Assembly (NCBI GenBank): GCA_029204225.1
Contig: CM055100.1
Span: 19,360,655 to 19,424,654, forward strand
Length of the DNA stretch: 64,000 bases
Direction of reading: 5' to 3'
Origin: Diphasiastrum complanatum
Taxonomy: Eukaryota; Streptophyta; Lycopodiopsida; Lycopodiales; Lycopodiaceae
In this document: in pieces, positions 31,105 through 41,699 of the stretch
Numbering within the stretch: position 1 is the stretch's first letter
How the letters are laid out: each line of letters starts with the position of its first letter
Position numbers and translations under genes: made by a program
Notes under the pieces: model-generated
Databases searched by the model: none
Told to the model about the DNA's origin: nothing
The model's input: the letters and a program-made list of their open reading frames with translations, nothing else

Positions 31105-33456
31105 TTGTCACTGGAGGGATGCAAGCTTGATTGACCTTCCAGCAGAGAGCTGCTGTCTGAGATTACCTGGTAGATCACAAGCCGTCACTATCACAAGTAG
31201 CTTGAACGGATCTTATCAAAATTTTAGTGGTTGTACGCTTTGAAAACTTCACCTATGCTACTTTAGCTTGTTCTGGACAACCATATAGCACAGAAGGTGC
31301 ACAGAAGATGAATTATCTATCACAAGAAGGTTTGTTATAGAACTTGCATTTTGTTGTAGTTGATTTTCTTCTGATTCACATGCCACGGGATTTGCTAATT
31401 ATGTGGATATTGAGGTTTCTCAGGAGTCTTATACTCTGGTGTTTCCATGGGAGAGAGTCATTCAAAATCTTTATCCTTCACTTGCAAACACAGCTGTGGA
31501 CATTGATGTTTGCTGATTGTGACTTTTTATGTTGGAGAATACTACATCTGCCAACAAACATACATGAACTTATACAGGCATATACTGAATAAAGGATTAT
31601 TAATTAATTTTGCTGGATGACTCAACCATCAAGTGACTATTGGAGGACGTCAAGGTGAAATATTTTGTTTTCACAAATACCACAATGATTTGTAAGTATA
31701 TATATGCACATGCAATCCACTATAATAATATGGGACTCCCATGTCATGCTCACAAGAAAGGCAGGACATTTACCAACGTAAAATCTTTCATGATGTTGTT
31801 ATGGGTGAAGAGACTGCTTGAGTTCACTTCATCCATTTTTAAGAAAGATTTGCTCTGGTTAGTACCATAAATTTGTGCATGTGTCCTGAACCTACTCTAA
31901 GGCATTGACATCAATAGGAATGTCAGCATTTAGTCCATGCTATTCATAATGAAGTTGATTGCACATCTCCTTTGTTATGTTGGGTGGCATAACATCAATA
32001 TACTTGTTAGTCTTGTGTAACAATATGGTGGCCTAAAATCTGATGATACTGACATCTAATCTGCTAAAATGCACCCACATGATTGTGTGCATGAGTTTAC
32101 AAACAGCTTGGTTACTATGTTTCGAAGTGTTTTTTTTCTGCAATCAGGAGCTTGATAAATGAGAATATCCCTCAAGGTGCAAAGATTATCAATGGTTAAA
32201 ATTTTGCCCCTCACTTTGAGCCAAGATAATGTTTAGAAAAATATGGAGTATGCAAGCCTGACAATTCCAATGATCAGGACAATTACTTTGGTATAGTGTG
32301 TAGCTAGGCAGATCACTTAGTTGTGTATAGACAGATTACCAGATGGTCATACAGTGGACATATTAGTCATCACATGAATTAAGGCATGTTTTTGATGAAA
32401 CCAATGATTTGATCTCAATAGTGTCATTGGAGGATTTCATAATTAACATGTAGACACAGAATAATCCACGGTTGAAGTCTTCTCCCTCTTTATAGTCAAG
32501 TCACGAGGCAGGTTCATATATTGTGTATAGCTGATCAGATGACCTAGTTAGTAACTATACACAGATTAGCAGATGGTTGTTGATATTTGACATGATGCCA
32601 ATGCAGAGCTTAAGGGCCATTGTGACATTTAGTCAAAACTAGTGACATCTTGCTATCATGAGGCAATCTTAGTCGTGCTAATGAAGCATTTTATTATGAA
32701 CAAGAGATGGTCATGACATCATAGAGACGCTATTAGTATCTAGGTTATGTTGGAGACGTTTCGAAAGAATATCTCATTGTATTAGAAGAGATTTTTTTGA
32801 ACTATAAATATGTGGCCTCAAAACATTGAACCTTGTGCAGGTTGTAATACACATAACACCATCTTCTAATTATGAAAAGATGGTCTTGAGAAAGTGCTTG
32901 TTAGGCACTCAAATTTTGCAGCCCTCGTAATTACCAATAAGGAACTTGGTAAACTCATATATCATCATCTTCTCATTATTATTAAAAGATGGCCTAGAGA
33001 AAGTGCTTGTTAGCTACTCAAATTTTGCAGCATTCCTAATTACTAATAATGAGATTGGTAAACTTAAAGTATAATGGATGGAGGTTTGAAGCCAGGCTCA
33101 TTTGATAAGATTGTCTTGATATAAGGGTTTGGATTATTTCAACATTGTACTTCAAAGGGGAAAATAACGTTAAAAGCTAGCAATTGGTTTGTCTACTTTT
33201 ACAAGTAAATTTGTGTTTTTGCTTAAGTGCAAAAATTCTAACTATATTGGCATGTAAGTGTCCTCTAGGCTCATTGCTTGTTTGTATGTCTCAGTACTAG
33301 TTTGCAATATTGTTCTTAGCGGTTTTGGATTAGCACATTGATTGGACCTGTTAAAACATATTCTTTTCGTGCTTTATCTATGGTAGCAATTTGTATCACG
33401 TGTGTAACTTGAAATAATGAAGTCCTCAAATTGCATATGAATGGAAAGCATTTGGG

Positions 33457-33458
<2 letters not shown>
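31105..33458. other. Region downstream of the nine-exon gene, no recognisable gene
   Basis: Presumably contains the 3' untranslated part of the nine-exon gene and then non-coding sequence. An LTR-promoter-like ACTATAAATATGTGG lies near 32797, but no element ends could be fixed. See also the tandem repeat at 32860. Confidence 0.35.
32860..33065. repeat. Tandem duplication, two ~103-bp units
   Basis: Units start at 32860 and 32966 and share agaaagtgcttgttag, ctactcaaattttgcag and aattggtaaact-like words with about 10-15% difference. Confidence 0.75.

Positions 33459-33530
<72 letters not shown>
33459..33530. repeat. (GA)36 microsatellite
   Basis: 72 uninterrupted bases of GA. The minus-strand ORFs crossing it are artefacts of the repeat. 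Confidence 0.97.
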
Positions 33531-33533
<3 letters not shown>

Positions 33534-33709
33534 TGACAAACAAAAAATGGATAATACTCCAAAAATAAGACACACACACATTTCATCTTTCAATTTCTAG
33601 TATTTAAACGTCAATATTTGGCATTACTTTGGAAATGTGTCTTTATCTATTACAAGACAATCTTGCTTTTATGATGTAAGGCACAATATTTTCTTGATGC
33701 TCTACACCT

Positions 33710-34117
33710 TCACTCCTTGAGCCTTGCAAGTTCCTTGACACCAACAACATTAGAAACACTTCCATTCACACTTGAAACAACAACCTTGACATTAACATCA
33801 AATCCAATCTCCATGGATTTGAGATTTGGATGCTCCAATCTCTCCTCTTGAGAAAGAAGCTCTCCTTTGGTTTCCATCACATCCAAATTGTGATTAGATC
33901 TCGTACAAAGATCAGGTTTGTAAAGCCTACCATCTTTAATGTCTTTGGCAATGACATTGCAAAGGAGGTGGAGCTTCAACATGTTTTCTTCAAGGGAGTG
34001 TATGACTAATATCTTCACCAAAGCATTGAAAAAAGACTTGCTTATGAAGCGAACCTCACTTGGAGTTCTATCTAAATCTATGCTAAAACTAGTTGAAGAG
34101 GAAGTGTGAAAAATTGT
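33710..34117 (-). other. Unrecognised coding-like open frame
   Basis: An open minus-strand frame of about 136 codons without a proper start (TTG). It reads DRTPSEVRFISKSFFNALVK, then NMLKLHLLCNVIAKDIKDGR, to VVSSVNGSVSNVVGVKELAR before TGA. The composition is protein-like but no domain is recognised. It may be a transposon fragment or the last exon of an unknown gene. Confidence 0.25.
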
Positions 34118-34241
34118 CAACTAGTTTAGGCCAACATGAAATCTCAACTTAGAGATAGGTTTATATTTGTCAATATAGGCCTAAATAATGTTTGTACTAT
34201 TTTTGGCAAGTAGATAAATGGGATGAGGTCGAGTTTGGACC

Positions 34242-34244
<3 letters not shown>

Positions 34245-34281
<37 letters not shown>
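34245..34281. repeat. (TC)n microsatellite
   Basis: About 37 bases of uninterrupted TC. Confidence 0.95.
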
Positions 34282-34284
<3 letters not shown>

Positions 34285-36177
34285 GACAATAGTGTTCATT
34301 GTTATGTGTCAACATGTGATTCAATTGATGAAGGGTTATCTGCTCTAACAATTTTATACATCACACAAATTTAAGTCCACAATATCTACAAGCAAAGAAA
34401 AGATTATGATAGCCTTAATATCAAATCTCATCTTTGAAATGATATATTTATAAATAAGCACATACCATGGGTATCCTACAAACCATAACCAGATTATAAT
34501 GGGAATGTTTTTTTAACTACATACCTTGCTACTTAGAAAATATACCATCGTCACTACACGCATTTGTTACATCGAGGTATTTCATAAGTTGTGGAGGCAT
34601 ACCATGGGCTAACTCTTATGTAAATCACGTGTCTTTGTACATAATAAAATAGCACTAAGTCATTTTAAATCTGCAAACATAAATGCTGTATTATGTCTAG
34701 CATTCAAAGAAAGACTTGTACATGTTCTCCATAATCTCCTTTAGTGTGCAAATTGTTCAAGCTTTACAATTACAAGACTTTAATGGAGAACAAGTGGTAG
34801 ACTGGCAAATCAGCTACAAGTGTCTGCTTTCAAAAATGGAAGTTGAATATCCCTTTCCCTTTCTGATCCAAATTTCTATTCAGTTTAATAATGACACCAC
34901 GATTCTTATTCTTTTTGTTACTTGCATATATATCTCATTCCATTTATCTTTCCTCTTGAAAACTGGCATATGGACAATGTACTAAAGATTGAGTTTGTAA
35001 TGTTGCTTTTAAAATGCACGTGGACAGTAAGTGAAGATTATCCATAATGCTGTTGCACTCTTACCTATCTAAGATTGTGACATGAGGCATGGGAGTCACC
35101 ATAGAAGTTTGTCGTTCTTTGAGTAGCAGAGAAGTCAGCCAGATGGTCGACTACAGATTATGGCGAGCTTCACAATAGCGAATGTAGAGGTGTGATCTCT
35201 TATTGACCCTCTCTCATATATAGCTCATGATGATCATGTGTGGTATCCACTTGTTTCAAATTGTTCTACATCAACAGGAGTTTGATCTTAACCTATGAGC
35301 ACCATGTAGACAAAGTGTACTATTGTAAAGACTCAGCCATGCAAGCCTGTGTCTTTCTCAATCCATGTGGTAATAATGCTCATCTGGGGTGCATACAAAC
35401 CTCCTGTGTAAACGGATGGAGCTTGATATCATAGAAATTTGTGTTTTTTGGGTGGAAAAACATGTTGTGTATCTTCTGGCAGATTTTTGTGCTAAGTTGC
35501 TATACATAACCAGAAAGAGGATCATAAGACAAAGGATCGTTCAGCCCAAAAAAGAGTATATTGCAGGATTCCAAAACTAAGCAACATTGGCACAAGAAGG
35601 CAAGATCCTGATTTGAAATCTTTGTTGTTTTAATCTCCCATATGAAATGTGCACAAATTCATAAAATTTGAAGGTTATGAAGCTAAACGCAAGAAAATTA
35701 GCATTGTCACGTATGCACATAATATTCCAACCCCAAATCCTCATTATGAACTTCTTAGTGAGTGTAAAACACCATGGACATAGCAAAACACTATACAATG
35801 GAAGATGAGATACGGGAATCTCAAGTCACAAACACACTTCAAGACTCTGAGAAGAGGGAAAAAAACAATTTGCAGCATTCAAAACAGATTGGGAAACTAG
35901 CTGCAAGAAGTCAGAATACTATGTAAACAGTTTTATTAGTTTGCTAAGCGTATGAACCCAAATACAGGAACAAATGCACCATCACATATGCACAAGACAG
36001 CCCAACATAGAAAGACACTTTAAAAGACAAGATTTAAAAACGAAAACAAGACATAGAAATCTCAGATAACAAAAGCATTCAAAGAAATCAGTGTTCTGGT
36101 TTCTCTCAGCCTGATAATCTTGTTTAAATCTAAAACTTGCCCAAAATATCTTGACATAAAAGAATGTGACCTACTGT
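34282..36177. other. Gene-free stretch
   Basis: Nearly 1.9 kb of AT-rich DNA with only short open frames. I see no element ends, RNA gene or coding domain. Confidence 0.4.
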
Positions 36178-36192
36178 TGTAAGTTTTTAATG

Positions 36193-36278
36193 CTTCTTGG
36201 TTTCCAAGGGGAGGCTCGAACCTGAGACCAAAGAAACTTTGGATGTCAAGCTAACCAACTAAGACAACCCCGTTGGTT
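36193..36278 (-). mobile_element. Second copy of the short tRNA-like SINE, perfect 15-bp target duplication
   Basis: It is flanked by TGTAAGTTTTTAATG at 36178-36192 and 36279-36293. On the minus strand it carries an A-box-like TTGTCTTAGTTGGTTAG and a consensus-like B box, GGTTCGAGCCT. The anticodon-arm-like CCAAAG-TTT-CTTTGG and the terminal CTTGG-AAA-CCAAG hairpin match the copy at 5851-5935. There is no A-rich tail. It lies about 80 bases from the end of the DUF1005 coding sequence, possibly in its 3' untranslated region. Confidence 0.85.
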
Positions 36279-36375
36279 TGTAAGTTTTTAATGAAGTGCT
36301 CTGAAAGCAAAAGATACAGATTCTTAAATGATCATACCAAACCTGCAACTAAAATTCAGGTGGTAGAAAGAGAAT

Positions 36376-38085
36376 CTATGATGATGACTCGGATCTCGAA
36401 AACTCTTTTCTCATTTTCTGAGAAAATGGTCGGCAGGCATCTACACTTAAACCAACTGCAGCAGATAGGGCCAGAAATACAGCAGCATCCTCGACACAGG
36501 TCACATGGCGCATTGCCAACTGCACAAAAGGGCGGCCCTTTTTGCCATCACCAGGTACAGTACAGTTCATAACAAACCCACCAACAGCAGGTAACCCAAG
36601 GTTAAAGGAACAATCACCACTGCTATGAGGGCTCTCCACTGGAGAAATGGCAGGAGAATTGCCTGGACGGAACCTCACCGTATCTATTAAAAACTCGCCA
36701 CCCTTCTTACAGTTGATAACGCATTCAGAGAGCACAATGCCAGTACCAACACCGGCCAGCCCACCACCTCCTACTAGCTGAAATCTAAGACCAAGTTCTC
36801 CCTTTCCGCGTTCTCTCCAAGCCTCCAAACGGCCCCAGGGCTGCCAACTATCAACACTGGACGGATCCGGCCTCAAAATAAGCCAAGCGCCAGGATTTGA
36901 ACGACTAACTTTGTCAGAGCCTGTTGAGGGAACGAAAGGGGTCACCATAGACGCTGCGGCGACTGGTGATCCAGACAAATCATGTATCATAATCAACCAC
37001 CCCTTCCTCTCTTTCTTTTCTTTCTCAGAAAAAGGTCCAGCCCAAGAGTTGGCACGAGGAGTTTCTCCTAAGCCAAATCTGAAAGAAGAAACACAGATTA
37101 TGAGAGGCCTATAGTACAAAACTTCAGTTGGAAAGATCAAGACCGAGGAAGGGAAAGATTAAAGACACTACGAATGGCAGGGCTATAAAGAACTGCCAGT
37201 CTCGTAAGCCTGGTAACTAGGAAAACTAGTAAATTGGATATCACTCGCTTAGAATGAAAAAGAACGATAATAATACAAAAGTACATTGAGATACAGACAG
37301 TTCAGAGGGATCACGAAATTCTGCAGCACAGAACTATCAAAACTAAGTAAAAGGATGTACAAGCCCAGAAACTCCCACAACTCCTTAAATAAAATTCATT
37401 ACTACTCAAGAACATGAGAGAACTAATAGAAACATGACCCAACTGCCGAAACTGCTAAACGTATCCCATACCTAGAGCGGCTACTTCTGTCTCGGCTGAA
37501 CTTGCAGCTGAAAATAGGCTGCGGCAAGCTCCCTTGAATCTGAAGCACCTGAGGACTCAATGCGGGGTCTTCATCGAACTGAAATATGTAGCGAGGATCA
37601 GCTTCAACTTTTACATTGAGATGAAGCTCTGCGCAGGGTCCTTCCTTTGATTTCGCTTGGCCTATAGCAGTCCATCCGATGTGAAGTTGAATTGTCTTAC
37701 CCTCGGCCCATTCCAGGCTTACGGGAAGACTAAAGGTGCCGAGAAGCTTCCTGTCACTTATTCCACAGCACGACCCTTGCAATCCGGTGAAGACCACAAC
37801 CTTAAGGCAAGGAGGTGCGGATCTAAACCAAGATGCTGACAGCAACTTCAGTAATGCGGGCTCATCCAGATAGAAGCAAGCCGCTATATTTCTAGAGTTC
37901 GGTGCTGCAGTTGTAGAGCTTATAAGCGGTATAGGAACAGTCTGAGACGGAAAATAGGGCAATCTGACCTCACAAAAGCATGGAGAGGAAGAAGCATGCA
38001 CGCCTGCTCTTGATGCCTTAGAGGCCACCGCTATTCTCAGGCCCAAAGCTCCAATGGAAACTCGAACGAATGCACGGGGATCCAT
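36376..38085 (-). CDS. DUF1005 family protein (ASG1-type), 438 aa, two exons
   Basis: Exon 1 is 38085-37472 and exon 2 is 37078-36376; the 393-base intron (37471-37079, GTATGG to TTTCAG) splits an Arg codon. The start MDPRAFVRVSIGALGLRI is the family's conserved N-terminus, so ATG 38085 is chosen over the upstream TTG. Further family landmarks: SSSPCFCEVRLPYFPSQT; HLNVKVEADPRYIFQFDEDP followed by LSPQVLQIQGSLPQPIF; and, in exon 2, KERKGWLIMIHDLSGSPVAA, SNPGAWLILRP, GRLEAWRERGKGELGLRFQL, SECVINCKKGGEFLIDT and VTCVEDAAVFLALSAAVGLS, then CRPFSQKMRKE. Length matches the family (about 420-440 aa). DUF1005 members include the potato/Arabidopsis ASG1 protein linked to ABA and salt stress; the biochemical role is unknown. 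The gene looks intact. A GA-rich microsatellite lies in its presumed 5' leader or promoter. Confidence 0.93.
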
Positions 38086-38594
38086 GGCAGCGAAGTGCAA
38101 ACAATCCCATGCTCAAAAACGCGACACCCTTATTCTTCCAGCAGCCAAAACTCTAAAACCCTCCATATCCTGGTAATATATTATTACGCTCCACGCAACC
38201 TGATACTGCAATGCCGTTTGGCTTATCTCAATCGACGGCAACCTGTGACTGAAACGAAAGACACAAAACCTAAATGCTCTTTGATAAGCCACCACAACAT
38301 ACAAAATAAGCAAAAGCGGCAGTCACAACGTTGAAATCATCTGCCCGCCACTGCAAGAAAATCCTAACGCTGCTGTTACTGAGTCAAAACGCTTGAAGCT
38401 GCTGGCACAGAAAGAAAATGAGGATCCAAACCGAAGTTTCAGAAACCAAAACCACTGTCAGAGATAGGGAGCTCTGATCAAAGCTCCTGGATCTGCCAAG
38501 CTTCCTGCTGCTATCACAATAACAATACAATAAGCAGGCCTTACCAGGCAAAAGGCCGTCGTCGCCATAGCCATAGCTCGATCAAAGCTTCGCC

Positions 38595-38632
<38 letters not shown>

Positions 38633-39100
38633 CGCGAGAAGCAAAAACGAAAACAATGAAAAGCAAAAGCTTATACAGTCATTTATGTTTCAGAGATTCT
38701 GTTTATCCGTCGGATACACGCACAGACCGCTGCTCGCTGTTCCGGGTAATACGCTCTTGGACCGGGCAACGGCGTCCGTGTCCAAGGGTCCAAGGAACAG
38801 GCATTGGGTGACGTGGAAGGAGGCCAGCTAAGCCGACAGCCATTTACAGACCTCCACGTGGCAATAACAGCTGTCAGGCTTATGACCTGCAAGGTTCTTA
38901 GTTGGATAGCAGAAAGGGGACCAAGGGGGCCACCAGTGGCCTGGCCGGGGGCCAAGTCCATGTCAATTTTCAAACTTAGAAATTAGAGGCCAACCCTTGG
39001 TTGGGCGCTAGTCCCATTGCCCCATTGCTAAACATTCGACGTATTTGGCGAGCCTTGGACCGAATATTCCCACCGAGGATCTTGCATTGACCAAATGTTT
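38086..39100. promoter_or_regulatory. Presumed 5' leader and promoter region of the DUF1005 gene
   Basis: Lies upstream of the minus-strand ATG. It contains (TC)n on the plus strand at 38601-38630 (GA on the gene's strand), common near plant transcription starts, and a GC-richer block around 38700-38960. No specific TATA box or operator is assigned. Confidence 0.35.
38601..38630. repeat. (TC)n microsatellite upstream of the DUF1005 gene
   Basis: About 30 bases of TC flanked by further pyrimidine runs. Confidence 0.95.
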
Positions 39101-39349
39101 CTTATCGCGTAACCTAGCACATTATTTTTGCAAGAATTTTGAAATTTAACTTTTTCTTAAGCGAGGCGAGGCGAGGCGAGAGAAGAATATTATGCCAGAA
39201 GTTTGCCAGAGCAATCGTTGGTCCCCGCTCTTATCACGTAACCTAGCACATTATTTTCGCAAGAATTTTGAAATTCAACTTTTTCTTAAGCGAGGCGAGA
39301 GAGCATATTATGCCAAAGGTTTGCCAGAGCAATCGTCGGTCTCCACTCT
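39101..39349. repeat. Tandem duplication with an internal gcgag minisatellite
   Basis: Units 39101-39229 and 39230-39349 share cttatc(g/a)cgtaacctagc and on to gtttgccagagcaatcgt. The first unit carries (gcgag)n repeated four times and the second only twice, accounting for most of the length difference. Confidence 0.85.
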
Positions 39350-39786
39350 TTTCTAAGGGTGGAGGAGGCTTGGTGGTGGAAGCCATATCTCTAGAGTCTC
39401 TTCCACGCTGGGATGGGGAGTGCTTCTACCACACTACGTGGTAGCCTCAATGCAAAATACACAGCAAGGAGCATGTTATCTATTTGCTTCCACTAAACTA
39501 TGGTAGCCTCTATGCATAATACATGAGCAAGGAGCAAGGAGCATGTTCTCTATTAAGATATTTAATAGTAATACAACACAAAAGGTTGATGATTCATGAC
39601 AACATAATCAAGTAAACAAGGGCATATTGGAGTAACATTCTTTATGTTGGCTTGAACGCAAGGTATATAAAATTCATGTCACTTCAAATTTATAATATAA
39701 AATTCATACAATGAGATAAACATAAATTAGCTATCTGTTGTGCCATACACTATTAAATTTTAAAGATCCAAGCTATGTCCTTTGGA

Positions 39787-39789
<3 letters not shown>

Positions 39790-39817
<28 letters not shown>
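39790..39817. repeat. (GT)n microsatellite
   Basis: About 28 bases of uninterrupted GT. Confidence 0.95.
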
Positions 39818-40021
39818 GTGGGTTTTCTATTTTAACCCGAAGTGAATTTATGTAGGTCTTAAAAAAAATGTTACTCAATTGTTGCGACTTATGAAATATT
39901 TACAACATTTGTATGAAGGAAACAACTGTGAAAAAGTCATTTTCAAATCATCATATTATTGAGGATTGCAAAAATCCAACAAGGGATCCTATAGTAGGGC
40001 TACAACATAAACATCAACGGA

Positions 40022-40023
<2 letters not shown>

Positions 40024-40087
<64 letters not shown>
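40024..40087. repeat. (GA)32 microsatellite
   Basis: About 64 bases of uninterrupted GA. Confidence 0.96.
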
Positions 40088-40090
<3 letters not shown>

Positions 40091-41135
40091 AAATTTCAGA
40101 GAAATAAAGACCAAGAATGGATCTAGATCACATCCTCAAGAGGTGTTGGAAGCTAGATTACTTGATCTACTAATCAACCAATGATTAGATCTCAAATTAG
40201 ATCAATCTCCCATTAAAAATCCAACAAGAACAACAAGCAAATGGTTAAAATTGAGACCTAATGCCTTCACATGTGTGAAGAACAATACCTGTATGGCCTG
40301 CCAACCAAAAGTGAAGTACACGTGCTAGAAAGCAATAGAACCATAAAATCACAACACAAATATGAAAATACTCAACCTCCAAAACCAAGATCTTGTTTCA
40401 TTGATTGTTATGGCCAAATATGCCTTCTCTATATATACATGAGAGGGAGCTCGAGCTGCGGTTGACTCATCTGATCACGTGTGAGAGTGCCTAGTCACCA
40501 ATGGATCTACTAATCACATCAAACTTGGCACATGGTCACGATTTCCTTGATTTAAGCGACCTCCTTGGGTAGGAACTTGGATAAATATCTTCTACAAGTC
40601 TAAACTAGCATTCTACTTATATTTCCACACGTGTGAGCAGTCCTCTACACATGGGAGATCACTCCTAAACTTATGGTATATTATTTCCTACCAAAAAAAA
40701 TGATGCCAAGTGGCATATCACTATAAAAGTAGATTTTGGCCATTTTAGCCACTAGATTCTAAATATAATGAAATATAAAAACTATTGACTAATCTAAATG
40801 ACATGGACATTAATTTCACACGTGGGAACAGGCTCCACACATGTGTAATGACAATATGTACATGGATAACTACTTGTTGCGACATGGATAACAATTGAGA
40901 ATATGTGTAGAAACTTGTTGTTCCGACAATAATGTCCCTGTTGTAACATGGTTGTTGTTGTGGATGGATGCAGGTGAGCATATTCTCCTCAACTCAGAAC
41001 TTTTGTTGGTTGTTAGGTTTGGTCAATATGATATCTTTGACTATGATGACTTTGTACGAATTTGGTTTACTTTAAGACTCATATGCTTGGTATTGTTGTG
41101 ATAATGTGCAGTTTTTTTTTAGATTTGTTAGGTTC

Positions 41136-41138
<3 letters not shown>
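40088..41138. other. Gene-free stretch
   Basis: AT-rich sequence with no supported coding or RNA feature. Confidence 0.4.

Positions 41139-41178
<40 letters not shown>
41139..41178. repeat. (CA)20 microsatellite
   Basis: About 40 bases of uninterrupted CA. Confidence 0.95.
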
Positions 41179-41180
<2 letters not shown>

Positions 41181-41699
41181 CAATTAGTTAACATCACTTT
41201 TAGGTCGTTTTTTTGATCAGATCTTTTAGTGAAGAGTGAATGCTGATTGTGGTCCATAGTTAGAAGAAGATTCAGAACTAAACCATCTTGTAATTATCAA
41301 ATTACGATCAAGATATATAGAAATAGAGACCTAAAGAGCCATATGATCAATATAGATAATTGAGATGTGTGTTGTAAATTGACTTGAGTGATTGATAGTG
41401 CACTATATTAAGCATTAAACATATCAGATGTTGTATATGCATTTGATTTGTAATTGAATAGTGAGTTCGTATTTTCATCACACATTATGAATTTATCTTT
41501 TGACTATTATTTGTGTGTATATCAACCTATTTCTTTGTTGGAGCTCAATCTATATAGTCAATTTTCAAATTTGTTTTCGGTTCAAAATCATATCAGTTTT
41601 TGGAGGGCATTTGTAAATATCAATAATCAATATTTCATCTTTGCATAAGATAGACACTTTTTGTTTATTCTATAGTTTATCTTATAGAAATTTGAGGGA

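Noticed and set aside
33316-33586. Minus-strand ORFs of repeated Leu-Ser
   Set aside because: They only translate the (GA)36 microsatellite.
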